The position numbers and the translations under genes were made by a program. A model generated the notes under the pieces. It made no database searches. It was not told the DNA's origin and saw nothing but the letters and a program-made list of their open reading frames with translations. From Verminephrobacter eiseniae EF01-2 (GTDB lineage: Bacteria > Pseudomonadota > Gammaproteobacteria > Burkholderiales > Burkholderiaceae_C): 64,000 nt of DNA. Of this stretch, positions 1-9,751 are shown piece after piece (the first letter of the stretch is position 1; each line of letters opens with the position of its first letter). The stretch lies in NCBI RefSeq assembly GCF_000015565.1, contig NC_008786.1:1984001-2048000 (forward strand). The letters are read 5' to 3'.

Positions 1-1649
<1,649 letters not shown>

Positions 1650-1766
1650 CATAACTTTGTTGTCCCGCAATCTACGCAATCGGATTCCCCAACTGACCCC
1701 CTCGACCCTATGAATGCCGGCGCGCCTGTACCACCCCCTCCCTCAGGCCCGCCTCCACCCAGTTAC

Positions 1767-1880
1767 GCCTGATGACCATAGCAAGTTGGCCCCACTCCTT
1801 CCCATCCCGAACAGGACAGTGAAACGACTTCGCGCCGATGATAGTGCGGCTCCCCGTGTGAAAGTAGGTCATCGTCAGGC
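1767..1880 (+). rRNA. rrf: 5S ribosomal RNA
   Basis: A 114-base segment with pairing ends (GCCTGATGACC at the 5' end and GGTCATCGTCAGGC at the 3' end) and the typical internal CCCATCCCGAAC motif. It follows 23S after about 117 bases of spacer, as in standard proteobacterial rRNA operons. Ends are accurate to a few bases. Confidence 0.96.
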
Positions 1881-1904
1881 TCCCTTCTACCAACCAACCA
1901 ACAC

Positions 1905-1935
1905 CCCCCCAGTCATGATCCACTGGGGGGTTTTT
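1905..1935 (+). terminator. Rho-independent terminator of the rRNA operon
   Basis: A 9-bp perfect stem (CCCCCCAGT with ACTGGGGGG, 1905-1913 and 1922-1930) with an 8-base loop is followed directly by five T residues. It sits 25 bases after the 5S rRNA, so it ends the rRNA transcript. Confidence 0.9.
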
Positions 1936-1989
1936 GCATTTCGGCAGCACAATTGAATCCGGTTGTCTCAGGTGTGCCTGTACCGTATC

Positions 1990-2835
1990 TCAGGTGTATC
2001 TCTTGGCCCGCAAATTCTCCTTCATCCGCTGCAAAATCGGCGGCAACGAACTACCGATGCGCAAGGCCACGCAGGTGGCCAGCACGTCGATGATCAGCAG
2101 GTGCAGCAGCCGCGACACCATCGGACTGTAGCGGTCATATGCTTCCGGGTGGTCGGCCGCCAAGTGAATCTGGCAACTGCTGGCCAAGGGAGAGCCGCTG
2201 GCCGTGATGACAATGGTGGTGGCGCCATTTTTACGGGCAATTTCGGCGGCATCCATCAGGTCGCGCGTGCGGCCCGAGTTGGAGATGATGACCGCGCAGT
2301 CGCCCGGCCCGAGCAGTGTGGCGCTCATCACTTGGATATGACCGTCGCTGCTGGCGATCGACGTGATCCCCAGGCGGAAAAATTTGTGCTGCGCATCCTG
2401 CGCCACGATGCCCGAGTTGCCCACGCCGTAAAACTCGATACGCTTGCCGGTCTTCCAGGTGGCGGCAATGGCCTCGACGGCACGTTCGACGGCCGCCGTG
2501 CTGGCCGCGTTGCGGTAATGCAACAAGGCCGCCACGGCGTTGTCCACCACCTTCACGAGCACGTCGCCGGTTTTGTCGTCGGCATCCACGCTGCGGTGGA
2601 CGAAGGGTACGCCTTCGCTCACGCTGCCGGCGAGCTTGAGCTTGAAATCGGCCAGCCCGCCATAGCCCATGCTGCGGCAAAAGCGCACCACGGTCGGTTT
2701 GCTCACCTGCGCACGCTCGGCCAGCTCGCGTATCGGCTGCCGGGCAAAGGCGTGGGGGTCGGTCAGTACCAGTCTGGCCACGCGCTGTTCGGCAGGGGCC
2801 AGTGAGGGCAAGGAGGCGGTGATGCGGTCCAGCAT
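1990..2835 (-). CDS. hexR: HexR-like transcriptional regulator (RpiR/MurR family)
   Basis: 281 residues. An N-terminal RpiR-type helix-turn-helix (about residues 1-75; [20 protein letters not shown] is typical) is followed by a sugar-isomerase (SIS) domain at about 120-260 with [11 protein letters not shown] and [11 protein letters not shown] motifs that bind sugar phosphates. HexR proteins bind 2-keto-3-deoxy-6-phosphogluconate and control glucose, pentose and Entner-Doudoroff genes. The start MLDRI aligns with the family start; the frame stays open further upstream but would run into tal. It is divergent from tal with 82 bases between, and a near-consensus HexR box lies at 4089-4103. The symbol rests on family and context. 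Confidence 0.85.
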   Translation of the reverse strand: MLDRITASLPSLAPAEQRVARLVLTDPHAFARQPIRELAERAQVSKPTVVRFCRSMGYGGLADFKLKLAGSVSEGVPFVHRSVDADDKTGDVLVKVVDNAVAALLHYRNAASTAAVERAVEAIAATWKTGKRIEFYGVGNSGIVAQDAQHKFFRLGITSIASSDGHIQVMSATLLGPGDCAVIISNSGRTRDLMDAAEIARKNGATTIVITASGSPLASSCQIHLAADHPEAYDRYSPMVSRLLHLLIIDVLATCVALRIGSSLPPILQRMKENLRAKRYT

Positions 2836-2863
2836 GTCAGCAAGGGTAAGAGGGGCCCAGCAA

Positions 2864-2879
2864 TGTAACCGGGTTTGCA
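2864..2879. promoter_or_regulatory. Possible HexR operator between hexR and tal
   Basis: The imperfect dyad TGTAACCGGGTTTGCA lies in the 82-base divergent intergenic region. Its half-sites resemble HexR half-sites (TGTAAT/ATTACA), but the spacer is 4 rather than 3 bases and several positions differ, so this is only a weak candidate for autoregulation and tal control. Confidence 0.3.
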
Positions 2880-2917
2880 CCCCACAGAGAACCGTTGCGC
2901 TGCGGAATAATGGCGGC

Positions 2918-3868
2918 ATGAACCAACTCGACGCCCTCAAACAGTTCACCACCGTGGTTGCCGATACCGGCGACTTCAAGCAACTGGCGCAATTCCAGCC
3001 CCAGGATGCCACCACCAACCCATCGCTGATTCTCAAAGCCGTGCAGCAGCCCGAGTACGCGCCATTGTTGCAAGACACCGTGGCGCGGTGCAAGGGGCGC
3101 ACCATGGATGACATCATCGACCGCCTGCTGGTGCGTTTCGGTTGCGAGATCCTGGCCATCATTCCCGGCCGCGTCTCTACCGAGGTGGATGCCCGTCTGA
3201 GCTTTGACACCTATGCCAGCATCACGCGCGCCGAGCGCATCATCGATCTATACCAGGCCGAGGGCATCGACATCGACCGTGTTCTGATCAAGATCGCCGC
3301 GACCTGGGAGGGCATCAAGGCGGCAGAAAAGCTCGAACAGCGCGGCATCCATACCAACCTCACATTGCTGTTCTCGTTCGCCCAGGCCGTGGCCTGCGGT
3401 CAGGCCAGGGTGCAATTGATCTCGCCCTTCGTCGGCCGCATTTATGACTGGCACAAAAAGCAGGCCGGCGCCCATTGGGACGAGGCGGCGGCGGCCGGCG
3501 CCAACGATCCGGGCGTGCGGTCGGTCACGCAAATCTACAACCACTACAAGCATTTCGGCATCGCCACCGAGGTGATGGGGGCGAGTTTCCGCAACCTGGG
3601 CCAGATCACGGCGCTGGCGGGCTGCGACTTGCTGACGATTGCGCCGGAACTGCTGGCCCGCTTGGTCGCCAGCGCTGCGCCGCTGCAGCCTGCACTCGAC
3701 GCCGAAGCGGCCAAAGGCATGGCGCTGCCCGCCGTCAACTACGACGAAGCAGGCTGGCGCTATGCGCTCAACGAAGACGCGATGGCCACGGAGAAGTTGG
3801 CCGAAGGCATACGCGCTTTCGCCGCAGATGCCGTGAAACTGGAGCAGCTGATCCTGGCCTCGGGGTGA
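2918..3868 (+). CDS. tal: Transaldolase
   Basis: 316 residues, the normal length of TalA/TalB-type transaldolases. It moves a dihydroxyacetone unit between sedoheptulose-7-phosphate and glyceraldehyde-3-phosphate in the non-oxidative pentose phosphate pathway (cytoplasm). The Schiff-base lysine is Lys125 in [13 protein letters not shown], and the family motifs [29 protein letters not shown] and ISPFVGRI are present. The start [14 protein letters not shown] matches the family; longer in-frame starts would overlap hexR. Divergent arrangement with hexR suggests shared control. A small GC hairpin without a T-run (3862-3876) overlaps the stop codon. Confidence 0.97.
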   Translation: MNQLDALKQFTTVVADTGDFKQLAQFQPQDATTNPSLILKAVQQPEYAPLLQDTVARCKGRTMDDIIDRLLVRFGCEILAIIPGRVSTEVDARLSFDTYASITRAERIIDLYQAEGIDIDRVLIKIAATWEGIKAAEKLEQRGIHTNLTLLFSFAQAVACGQARVQLISPFVGRIYDWHKKQAGAHWDEAAAAGANDPGVRSVTQIYNHYKHFGIATEVMGASFRNLGQITALAGCDLLTIAPELLARLVASAAPLQPALDAEAAKGMALPAVNYDEAGWRYALNEDAMATEKLAEGIRAFAADAVKLEQLILASG

Positions 3869-4088
3869 AACACCCCCATGCCGCCGGCGGCGCTTGCCGA
3901 TCAAGGGGTGCCCTGCGGCTTGGAGGAACGCCTGTGGCTTGGCAAAGCCCGTTCTGCCGCGTCCCTGGCGTGGACCAGGCCCGTTCCATGGGCCGTGGGT
4001 GGCGTGTCGCGCCACGGACACGGATGTGACACTTCCCCGTGGCTTGGATGCAACGCCCAGGGAAAGCCCTTAGCCAAGGATTCGAGGA

Positions 4089-4103
4089 TGTAATTAGATT
4101 ACC
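4089..4103 (+). promoter_or_regulatory. Near-consensus HexR box
   Basis: TGTAATTAGATTACC is a 15-base dyad that differs from the perfect palindrome TGTAAT-N3-ATTACA, the known HexR recognition pattern in proteobacteria, at only the last base. It lies 70 bases upstream of the sugar binding-protein pseudogene and its downstream porin gene, and hexR itself is about 1.3 kb away. Repression of the porin/transport operon by HexR is inferred. Confidence 0.75.
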
Positions 4104-4172
4104 AACCATTCTGCATGGCACCCGGTTGCATGGCGTGCCAAGGATTCAAAACAACACCGAGGAGGTAAGGGT

Positions 4173-4688
4173 ATGGGGAGAATGGCAATGATCACCGCAG
4201 CAGCAGACGGTTGGGCGGTGGCGCAATCTGCCAGCGCAGGGGTGATCGAGGTGGTGCTGCACGACGGGATATCGAGCGGCCAGGCCGGGTCGGCCGCCGA
4301 GCGCAAGATGGTCATGCAGTCCGGGGGCCACAGTTGGCGCGACCATGCCATGGCCGGTGGCGCCGGCAGCAGCACCGTGACGCAGCCCAAGAGCCGCGCG
4401 ATCCCGGGCAACCCGCCTGCCACAGCCCGGGCCCAGGGCCCGGCGATTCAGGAATGGGCCATGCTGGCCAACCTACCCGATGGCTGCGACAAACTCTCCG
4501 GCAAGGACTTTGCCGAGACCGCAAGAGCGGCCGTTTGCTGCCCGGCGTGGCCCATGGCATGGCCCCGAAGGGCACCATCAAGAATTGTCGCCAGCCAATC
4601 CTGGAATGACGACATGGTCAGCATTGCTGACACCATGAAGAAGGTCGCGCGCGCCGCGGAAACCGAATCAACCACCACAAGGAGATAG
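4173..4688 (+). pseudogene. Decayed glucose-type ABC transporter substrate-binding protein gene
   Basis: The frame opens with a good ribosome site (GGAGG at 4161-4165) and ATG at 4173. Residues about 22-97 still resemble the N-terminal half of glucose/mannose ABC binding proteins of the GtsA type: GHSWRDHAMAGGAGSS, KSRAIPGNPP and KGPAIQEW-like segments in the right order. The text then jumps to the family's C-terminal end (DGCDKLSGKDFAETA). After that LLPGVAHGMAPKGTIK is read in another frame (about 4530-4590), and WNDDMVSIADTMKKVA returns in the first frame. So roughly the middle two thirds is deleted and at least two frameshifts are present. Family proteins have about 415 residues; 171 codons remain. 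Permease and ATPase genes that normally follow are missing. Confidence 0.8.
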
Positions 4689-4690
4689 CC

Positions 4691-5878
4691 ATGAAGATGA
4701 GAAAAAACCGATTGACGGCATTGGCTTTGGCCGTCGTATGCAGCAGTGGCGCGATGGCGCTGGATGTTGCCGGCCTTGAATTGAGCGGCTATTCCCGTGC
4801 GGGCCCGGTGTTCAACCAGTCCGACGGCATCAAGGGCGGCCTCACCCTGGGGGGGGATTTGCAGAAATACCGCCTGGGCAATGAGGGTGACATCGGTATC
4901 GAAGTCGGCTTGACGCGCAATTTCGATACCGATGGCATCAAGTGGAGCGCGAACTACATGCCCAGCAAGTGGGGCAGTGGCGACATCGGCACCGAGCAGG
5001 CCTATGTGGAGATGAGCGGACTGTCGTTCTCCCCCGAGGCCAAATTCTGGATCGGCCAGCGTCGCCTGCGTATCGAGGATGTGCATATCGTTGACTACTT
5101 CCTGATGAACTACGGCGACTACCAGGGTGCCGGTGTGACCGCCATTCCGCTGGGCGGGGCCAAACTCGGCGTCGGGATATTCAGCGGCGACCGGTTTGGC
5201 AACAGTCTGCCCGACAACGTGAAGGCGTACCGCGTCAATGCCGACATCTCGGAGATCGCGACCAATCCGGGTGGCAAGCTGCGGGTGCTGGTCACGGCCG
5301 TCAGCGGTAGCGGTCAGGTCGGTGGCGGTTCGGGTTCGGGCATCTCGCTGCTGCACAACCAGGCCGACCTCGGGATGAAGGGTCTGAGCAACTCACTGTT
5401 CCTGCAGACCTCCCGTGGCCATGCCCGCATCGATGGCGAGTTCGAGTCCATCGACGGCAAGAGCGCCGGCAAGACGGCCACGCGCATTGCCGATTCGATC
5501 AACTGGCAAAGCGGTCCTTTCAGTGGTCAGGCGCTGGTCGCCTACCAGACCGGCAAGGTCGACCGCACCAACGTCACGACCAAGGATTTCACGCTGGGCG
5601 GACGCGGTGCGTATGCGTTCACGAAGAACGTCAAGGCCCTGGCCGAGCTGTCGACCACGACGCGCAAGGGTGCCGGGCCTGACCAGCGCCTGAACAAGCT
5701 CACACTGGCCGGTGCCCTGGCCTTGTCGGAAGACTTCTGGTCACGCCCCGAACTGCGCCTGTATGTGACCAAGGCCAACTGGAACCAAGCCGCTGCCATC
5801 GCGAATGCGGGCAGCTTTGGTGCCAATGGCAAGACCTCGCGCACGCTGGTGGGCGTGCAGTACGAGGTCTGGTGGTAG
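4691..5878 (+). CDS. LamB/maltoporin-type carbohydrate porin
   Basis: 395 residues. A signal peptide (residues 1-23, cleaved after SSGAMA) precedes an outer-membrane beta-barrel ending in the typical aromatic terminus (VGVQYEVWW). The text follows maltoporins: ELSGYSRAGP near the mature N-terminus, RLGNEGD, KFWIGQRRLRIEDVHIVDYF and a C-terminal barrel. It should pass sugars through the outer membrane. The gene starts just after the decayed sugar binding-protein gene, so it was the porin of a glucose ABC operon and lies under the same HexR box. AAGGAG at 4679-4684 is a ribosome site for ATG 4691. No frame damage is seen, so the porin outlived its transporter. Confidence 0.85.
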   Translation: MKMRKNRLTALALAVVCSSGAMALDVAGLELSGYSRAGPVFNQSDGIKGGLTLGGDLQKYRLGNEGDIGIEVGLTRNFDTDGIKWSANYMPSKWGSGDIGTEQAYVEMSGLSFSPEAKFWIGQRRLRIEDVHIVDYFLMNYGDYQGAGVTAIPLGGAKLGVGIFSGDRFGNSLPDNVKAYRVNADISEIATNPGGKLRVLVTAVSGSGQVGGGSGSGISLLHNQADLGMKGLSNSLFLQTSRGHARIDGEFESIDGKSAGKTATRIADSINWQSGPFSGQALVAYQTGKVDRTNVTTKDFTLGGRGAYAFTKNVKALAELSTTTRKGAGPDQRLNKLTLAGALALSEDFWSRPELRLYVTKANWNQAAAIANAGSFGANGKTSRTLVGVQYEVWW

Positions 5879-6500
5879 AGGATTCCACTTCGGCCACCCA
5901 CCTGCGCTGTATCGGCCCGGGGCCGTGCATGCATGTCGAGGCCGGACATGGAATGAGCGAGTGAGTCCGAGGTTGCTTTGTTCTTGGGGGCACTTTGCGT
6001 GCCCCCATTTTTTCGACAGGCAGGTCGCAGAAATCGCCGCAGCCATGAAGAATTTTGTGCAAGCCTGGCTGCTGCCCAGGCTGTCGTGATGCCGGCCGTG
6101 CCGGGCTTTTGCCTTCATCCCCCGCGTATACGTGACGCATGGCCCCAGCAGAGGTCATGGTGCCGGGCGCGCACGTCGCCGTGATGAAAGGCGGCATGGT
6201 GCCCGGTGCGGCATGCCCGAGGAAATCCACCATCGCCTGGCCAACACCGAGGCGGCCAGCGCCATCGGCGCGCCGACGATGCGCCTGCTGCGCCCCGATG
6301 CATATATCTGCGCGCAGCCTGGCGACGAGGCCGGCCCGGCCATCGAACCCGCCAACGCGCACTGGCTGGATGCCGACAGCGAAAATCGCTCGGCTTGAGG
6401 AAGACCGGCCGCAGACCGGCATTCTCATTGCTATTGAACGTATAGCGTATGACGAAGTAAGATCGTGCCCCATAGGCCGGTTTGGCCCATGGAATCAGCG
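5879..6500 (+). other. Intergenic stretch with a possible monooxygenase remnant
   Basis: No intact gene is supported here. One frame (6213-6398) reads EAASAIGAPTMRLLRPDAYICA before a stop. The LLRPDAYICA part resembles the C-terminal end of FAD-dependent aromatic-ring hydroxylases, where a VRPDxYVA motif is common, so this could be a leftover gene tail. The similarity is short and uncertain. The other frames show no recognisable domains. Confidence 0.3.
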
Positions 6501-7514
6501 ATGAACCCACTGCGCCTGTTGGCCGACATCGGCGGCACCAATATCCGCCTGGCCTGGCAAGACCAGCCCGGCGGCCCGTTGCATGACACCCGCGTGTTGC
6601 CCTGCGCCAACTACCCCACGGTGGCGGCCGCCATCACCGCCTATCTGGCCGAGCAGGGTCTGGCCACCCCGCGCGAGGCGGCCTTGGGCATGGCCAACCC
6701 GGTGACTGGCGATGCGGTGCGCATGACCAACCACAGTTGGAGTTTTTCGCAGCGTGCGTTGCGCGCGCAACTGGGCCTGCAGCGGCTGCTGGTGCTCAAC
6801 GACTTCACCGCGCTGGCGCTGGCGCTGCCCTTGCTCAGGCCCGAACAACTGCGCCAAGTCGGCGGCGGCGCGGCGGTGGCCGGCAGCGCGGTCGTGCTGA
6901 TCGGGCCGGGCACGGGGCTGGGGGTGTCGGGCCTGGTGTTTCCGCCCGGCTCCCACGGCGGCGTGCCGCTGTCCGGCGAGGGCGGGCATGTGAGCCTGGC
7001 CGCACAGACGCAGCAGGAGTTTGACGTGCTGCGCATCCTGCAAGCGCGGTACGGCCATGCCTCCGCCGAGCGCGCCGTGTGCGGTGCCGGGCTGGTCGAT
7101 CTGTACCAGGCTTTGCGCCAATTGGCTCCATCGAACCCGTCAGGCCCATCAGGAGGTCCATCGGGCCCGTTGGGCGCGAGCGACCCGAGCACGGCCGCGC
7201 AGGTCACCGAGCGGGCATTGCAAGGCAGCGACCCCATTGCCTTGCAGGCGCTGGAGATGTTCTGCGGCTTTCTCGGCAGCGTGGCCGGCAACCTGGCGCT
7301 GACGCTGGGCGCACATGGCGGGGTCTACATCGGCGGCGGCATGGTGCCGCGCCTGGGGACATGGTTTGATCGCTCGACCTTTCGCCCCCGCTTTGAGGCC
7401 AAGGGGCGCTTTCAGACCTACCTGGCCGCGATTCCATGCTGGATCATCGACCCCGGCGCCACGCCCGCGCTGCATGGCGCAGCGCGGGCGCTGGATATCG
7501 CGGGCAGTGCGTAA
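6501..7514 (+). CDS. glk: Glucokinase
   Basis: 337 residues. It phosphorylates glucose with ATP in the cytoplasm. The N-terminal phosphate-binding motif LLADIGGTNIRLAW, the GPGTGLGVSGL motif, SGEGGHVSL and the C-terminal GGVYIGGG and GAHGGVYI segments fit the bacterial Glk family (E. coli 321 residues). A Ser/Pro/Gly-rich insert (SNPSGPSGGPSGPLGASDPS) at about residues 212-231 explains the extra length. ATG 6501 is preferred because LRLLADIGGTN then starts at the usual distance; ATGs at 6465 and 6489 are alternatives. With tal and hexR it keeps the glucose pathway linked to this locus. Confidence 0.93.
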   Translation: MNPLRLLADIGGTNIRLAWQDQPGGPLHDTRVLPCANYPTVAAAITAYLAEQGLATPREAALGMANPVTGDAVRMTNHSWSFSQRALRAQLGLQRLLVLNDFTALALALPLLRPEQLRQVGGGAAVAGSAVVLIGPGTGLGVSGLVFPPGSHGGVPLSGEGGHVSLAAQTQQEFDVLRILQARYGHASAERAVCGAGLVDLYQALRQLAPSNPSGPSGGPSGPLGASDPSTAAQVTERALQGSDPIALQALEMFCGFLGSVAGNLALTLGAHGGVYIGGGMVPRLGTWFDRSTFRPRFEAKGRFQTYLAAIPCWIIDPGATPALHGAARALDIAGSA

Positions 7515-7547
7515 GCGCCGGTCTGCGGCGGCTGTCAGAGGGCGGCA

Positions 7548-8705
7548 TCAGCGCCGCACGTTGCGCTGTGGCCGGGGGCGCACGCCGGGATTGACGTGCA
7601 ATTCCACCAGTCGATCCCCGCGCTGCACCTGAAAGACCGAGTCCGTGCCGGGCTTGAGTGCCGCCACGGCGCTGAGCAACTCGGGCGCGCTGACCACGCT
7701 CTTGCCATCGACGCGCAGCACCACATCGCCCGGGCGCATGCCGGCCTGGGCTGCGGGGCCATTCTGCGCGACACCAATGACGATCACGCCCCTGGTGGTC
7801 TTCTTCACGCCAAAGGCTTCGGCCAGTTCGGGCGACAGCACACTGGGCTCCACGCCAATCCAGCCCCGCGTGACCTTGCCATCCCTGACGATGCTGTCGA
7901 GCACCAGCCGGGCCGTGGACACCGGGATCGCAAAGCCTATCCCCATGCTGCCGCCCGAGCGCGAATAGATCGCGGTGTTGATGCCCAACAGATTGCCGCT
8001 CACATCGACCAGCGCGCCGCCCGAATTGCCGGGGTTGATGGCCGCGTCGGTCTGAATGAAGTTCTCGAAGGTGTTGATACCCAACTGGTTGCGGCCCAGC
8101 GCACTGACGATGCCGCTGGTCACGGTCTGGCCCACGCCGAACGGATTGCCAATGGCCAGCACCCGGTCGCCCACATCGAGCGTATCGGAGTTGCCCAGCA
8201 CGATCACGGGCAGTTTGTCCAGCGCGACCTTCAGGATCGCCAGGTCGGTGTCGGGATCGGTGCCGATCACGCGGGCACGGGCGCGGCGGCCATCGGTCAA
8301 TGTGACCTCGATCTCGTCGGCCCCCTCGACCACATGGTTGTTGGTGAGGATATAGCCATCCGGACTGACGATCACGCCGCTGCCCAGCCCGACCTGCGAC
8401 TGGCTGCCCTGTCCGCCCTGGTCGCCAAAGAAGAACTGGAACCACGGGTCGTTGCTGCGCAAACTCCGCACTTCCTTGCTGGTATTGATGCTGACCACCG
8501 CCGGCGCCGCCCGGTGCGCTGCCGCGCTGAAGCTGCCGTTCGCCGGCTGCGCGCCGGGCGTGGCCGGCGCCTGCAGCAAGGCAACGCCGGCTGCGGAGCG
8601 CGTACCGCCCCGGCCCAGCCATTCGGGCTGCAACGTGGCGACGACGAAATAGGCCGCAACGAACACCGTCACGGCCTGGGAAAACAACAGCCAGAGTCGT
8701 TTCAT
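7548..8705 (-). CDS. HtrA/DegS-like periplasmic serine protease (S1C)
   Basis: 385 residues. One N-terminal hydrophobic segment (about 5-24) serves as a signal anchor, followed by a trypsin-like domain with the catalytic triad His124 (TNNHVVEG), Asp154 (DTDLAIL) and Ser228 (NPGNSGG), and a single PDZ domain (about 285-375). The uncleaved-looking anchor and single PDZ resemble DegS-type proteases, which act in the periplasm on misfolded or regulatory proteins, rather than two-PDZ DegP. The start MKRLWLLF places the anchor at the N-terminus; an upstream in-frame start adds only nine residues. It is convergent with glk (33 bases between stops) and divergent from the NIF3-like gene. Confidence 0.88.
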   Translation of the reverse strand: MKRLWLLFSQAVTVFVAAYFVVATLQPEWLGRGGTRSAAGVALLQAPATPGAQPANGSFSAAAHRAAPAVVSINTSKEVRSLRSNDPWFQFFFGDQGGQGSQSQVGLGSGVIVSPDGYILTNNHVVEGADEIEVTLTDGRRARARVIGTDPDTDLAILKVALDKLPVIVLGNSDTLDVGDRVLAIGNPFGVGQTVTSGIVSALGRNQLGINTFENFIQTDAAINPGNSGGALVDVSGNLLGINTAIYSRSGGSMGIGFAIPVSTARLVLDSIVRDGKVTRGWIGVEPSVLSPELAEAFGVKKTTRGVIVIGVAQNGPAAQAGMRPGDVVLRVDGKSVVSAPELLSAVAALKPGTDSVFQVQRGDRLVELHVNPGVRPRPQRNVRR

Positions 8706-8821
8706 GAAATATCTGCACCGATGGTGGGCCATGGGAGGAGGCGTCTGCCCCCGATCTCAGGGCCGCATTGTCCCCCAATGCGCGCCCGCCGGTCACCAGC
8801 GACAAGCGCGACAATAGCCGC

Positions 8822-9580
8822 ATGCCGATCTCCCGCCCCCGACTTCTGCAAGCCTTTGACAGCCTGCTGCAGCCCGAGCGCTTCAAGGACTACGGCCCCA
8901 ACGGCCTGCAGGTCGAAGGCCGGGCCGAGATTGCACGCATCGTCAGCGGCGTGAGCGCCAGCCGCGCGCTGATCGAAGCGGCCATCGCCGCGCAGGCCGA
9001 TGCCATCTTCGTGCACCACGGCCTGTTCTGGCGCGGACAAGACGGCCGCGTGACCGGCTGGCTCAAGCAGCGGCTGCAATTGCTGCTGGCGCATGACATC
9101 AACCTGTTCGCCTACCACCTGCCGCTGGACGCCCATGCCGAGTGGGGCAACAACGCCCAACTCGGCCGGGTGCTCGGCTTGACAGCGGATGCGCGCTTTG
9201 GCGAGCAAGACCTGGGCTTTGCGGCAAGCGCCACCTTTGCCAGCGGCCAAGCCCTGGCAGACCATGTGGCGCAGGCCCTGGGGCGCGCGGTGACGCTGGT
9301 GCAGCCCGACGCAGCGGCGCAGCGCCCCATCCGTCGCGTGGCCTGGTGCACCGGGGGCGCGCAGGGTTACTTCGAGTCGGCCATTGCGGCCGGCGCCGAT
9401 GCCTTCATCACCGGCGAAATCTCGGAACCCCAGGCCCATCTGGTGCGCGAGTTGGGCGTGGTCTTCATCGCTGCCGGGCACCACGCCACCGAGCGCTATG
9501 GCGCACCGGCCGTGGCCGCGCAGGTAGCCGCCCAATGGGGCCTGGACCACCGGTTCATCGAGATCGACAACCCGGCCTGA
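8822..9580 (+). CDS. NIF3-like dinuclear metal centre protein
   Basis: 252 residues, the length of YbgI-type NIF3 proteins. Metal-binding motifs are present: FVHHGLFW near residue 60-67, AYHLPLDAH near 97-105, and the C-terminal FIAAGHHATERYG. GTP cyclohydrolase-like functions have been suggested for the family, but the physiological role is unclear. ATG 8822 starts the family sequence (MPISRPRLLQAFD). The IS1182-type element begins immediately at the stop codon, so the gene is intact but has lost its original downstream neighbour. Confidence 0.9.
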   Translation: MPISRPRLLQAFDSLLQPERFKDYGPNGLQVEGRAEIARIVSGVSASRALIEAAIAAQADAIFVHHGLFWRGQDGRVTGWLKQRLQLLLAHDINLFAYHLPLDAHAEWGNNAQLGRVLGLTADARFGEQDLGFAASATFASGQALADHVAQALGRAVTLVQPDAAAQRPIRRVAWCTGGAQGYFESAIAAGADAFITGEISEPQAHLVRELGVVFIAAGHHATERYGAPAVAAQVAAQWGLDHRFIEIDNPA

Positions 9581-9597
9581 GAGTCTGAGAGTTTTTC
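9581..9597 (+). repeat. Left terminal inverted repeat of the IS
   Basis: GAGTCTGAGAGTTTTTC, matching the inverted right end at 15 of 17 bases. It starts directly after the TGA stop of the NIF3-like gene. Confidence 0.75.
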
Positions 9598-9751
9598 GAT
9601 TTTCAGAAGGTGGACGGCTGCCCTACGCCAGCCATGGCGGCGTGTTCGCGGCGCGAGTGAGGTAGCCACAGTGCGGCGGGTACGTTGGCTTTGAGCGTTG
9701 CAGGTCGCTCACCATGGCCTTGCGGCGCATTGATCCTGGCGCGCAGGGCCC

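Noticed and set aside
3862..3876. Terminator of tal
   Set aside because: GGGGTG-AAA-CACCCC hairpin overlaps the stop codon and lacks a T-run; too weak to call.
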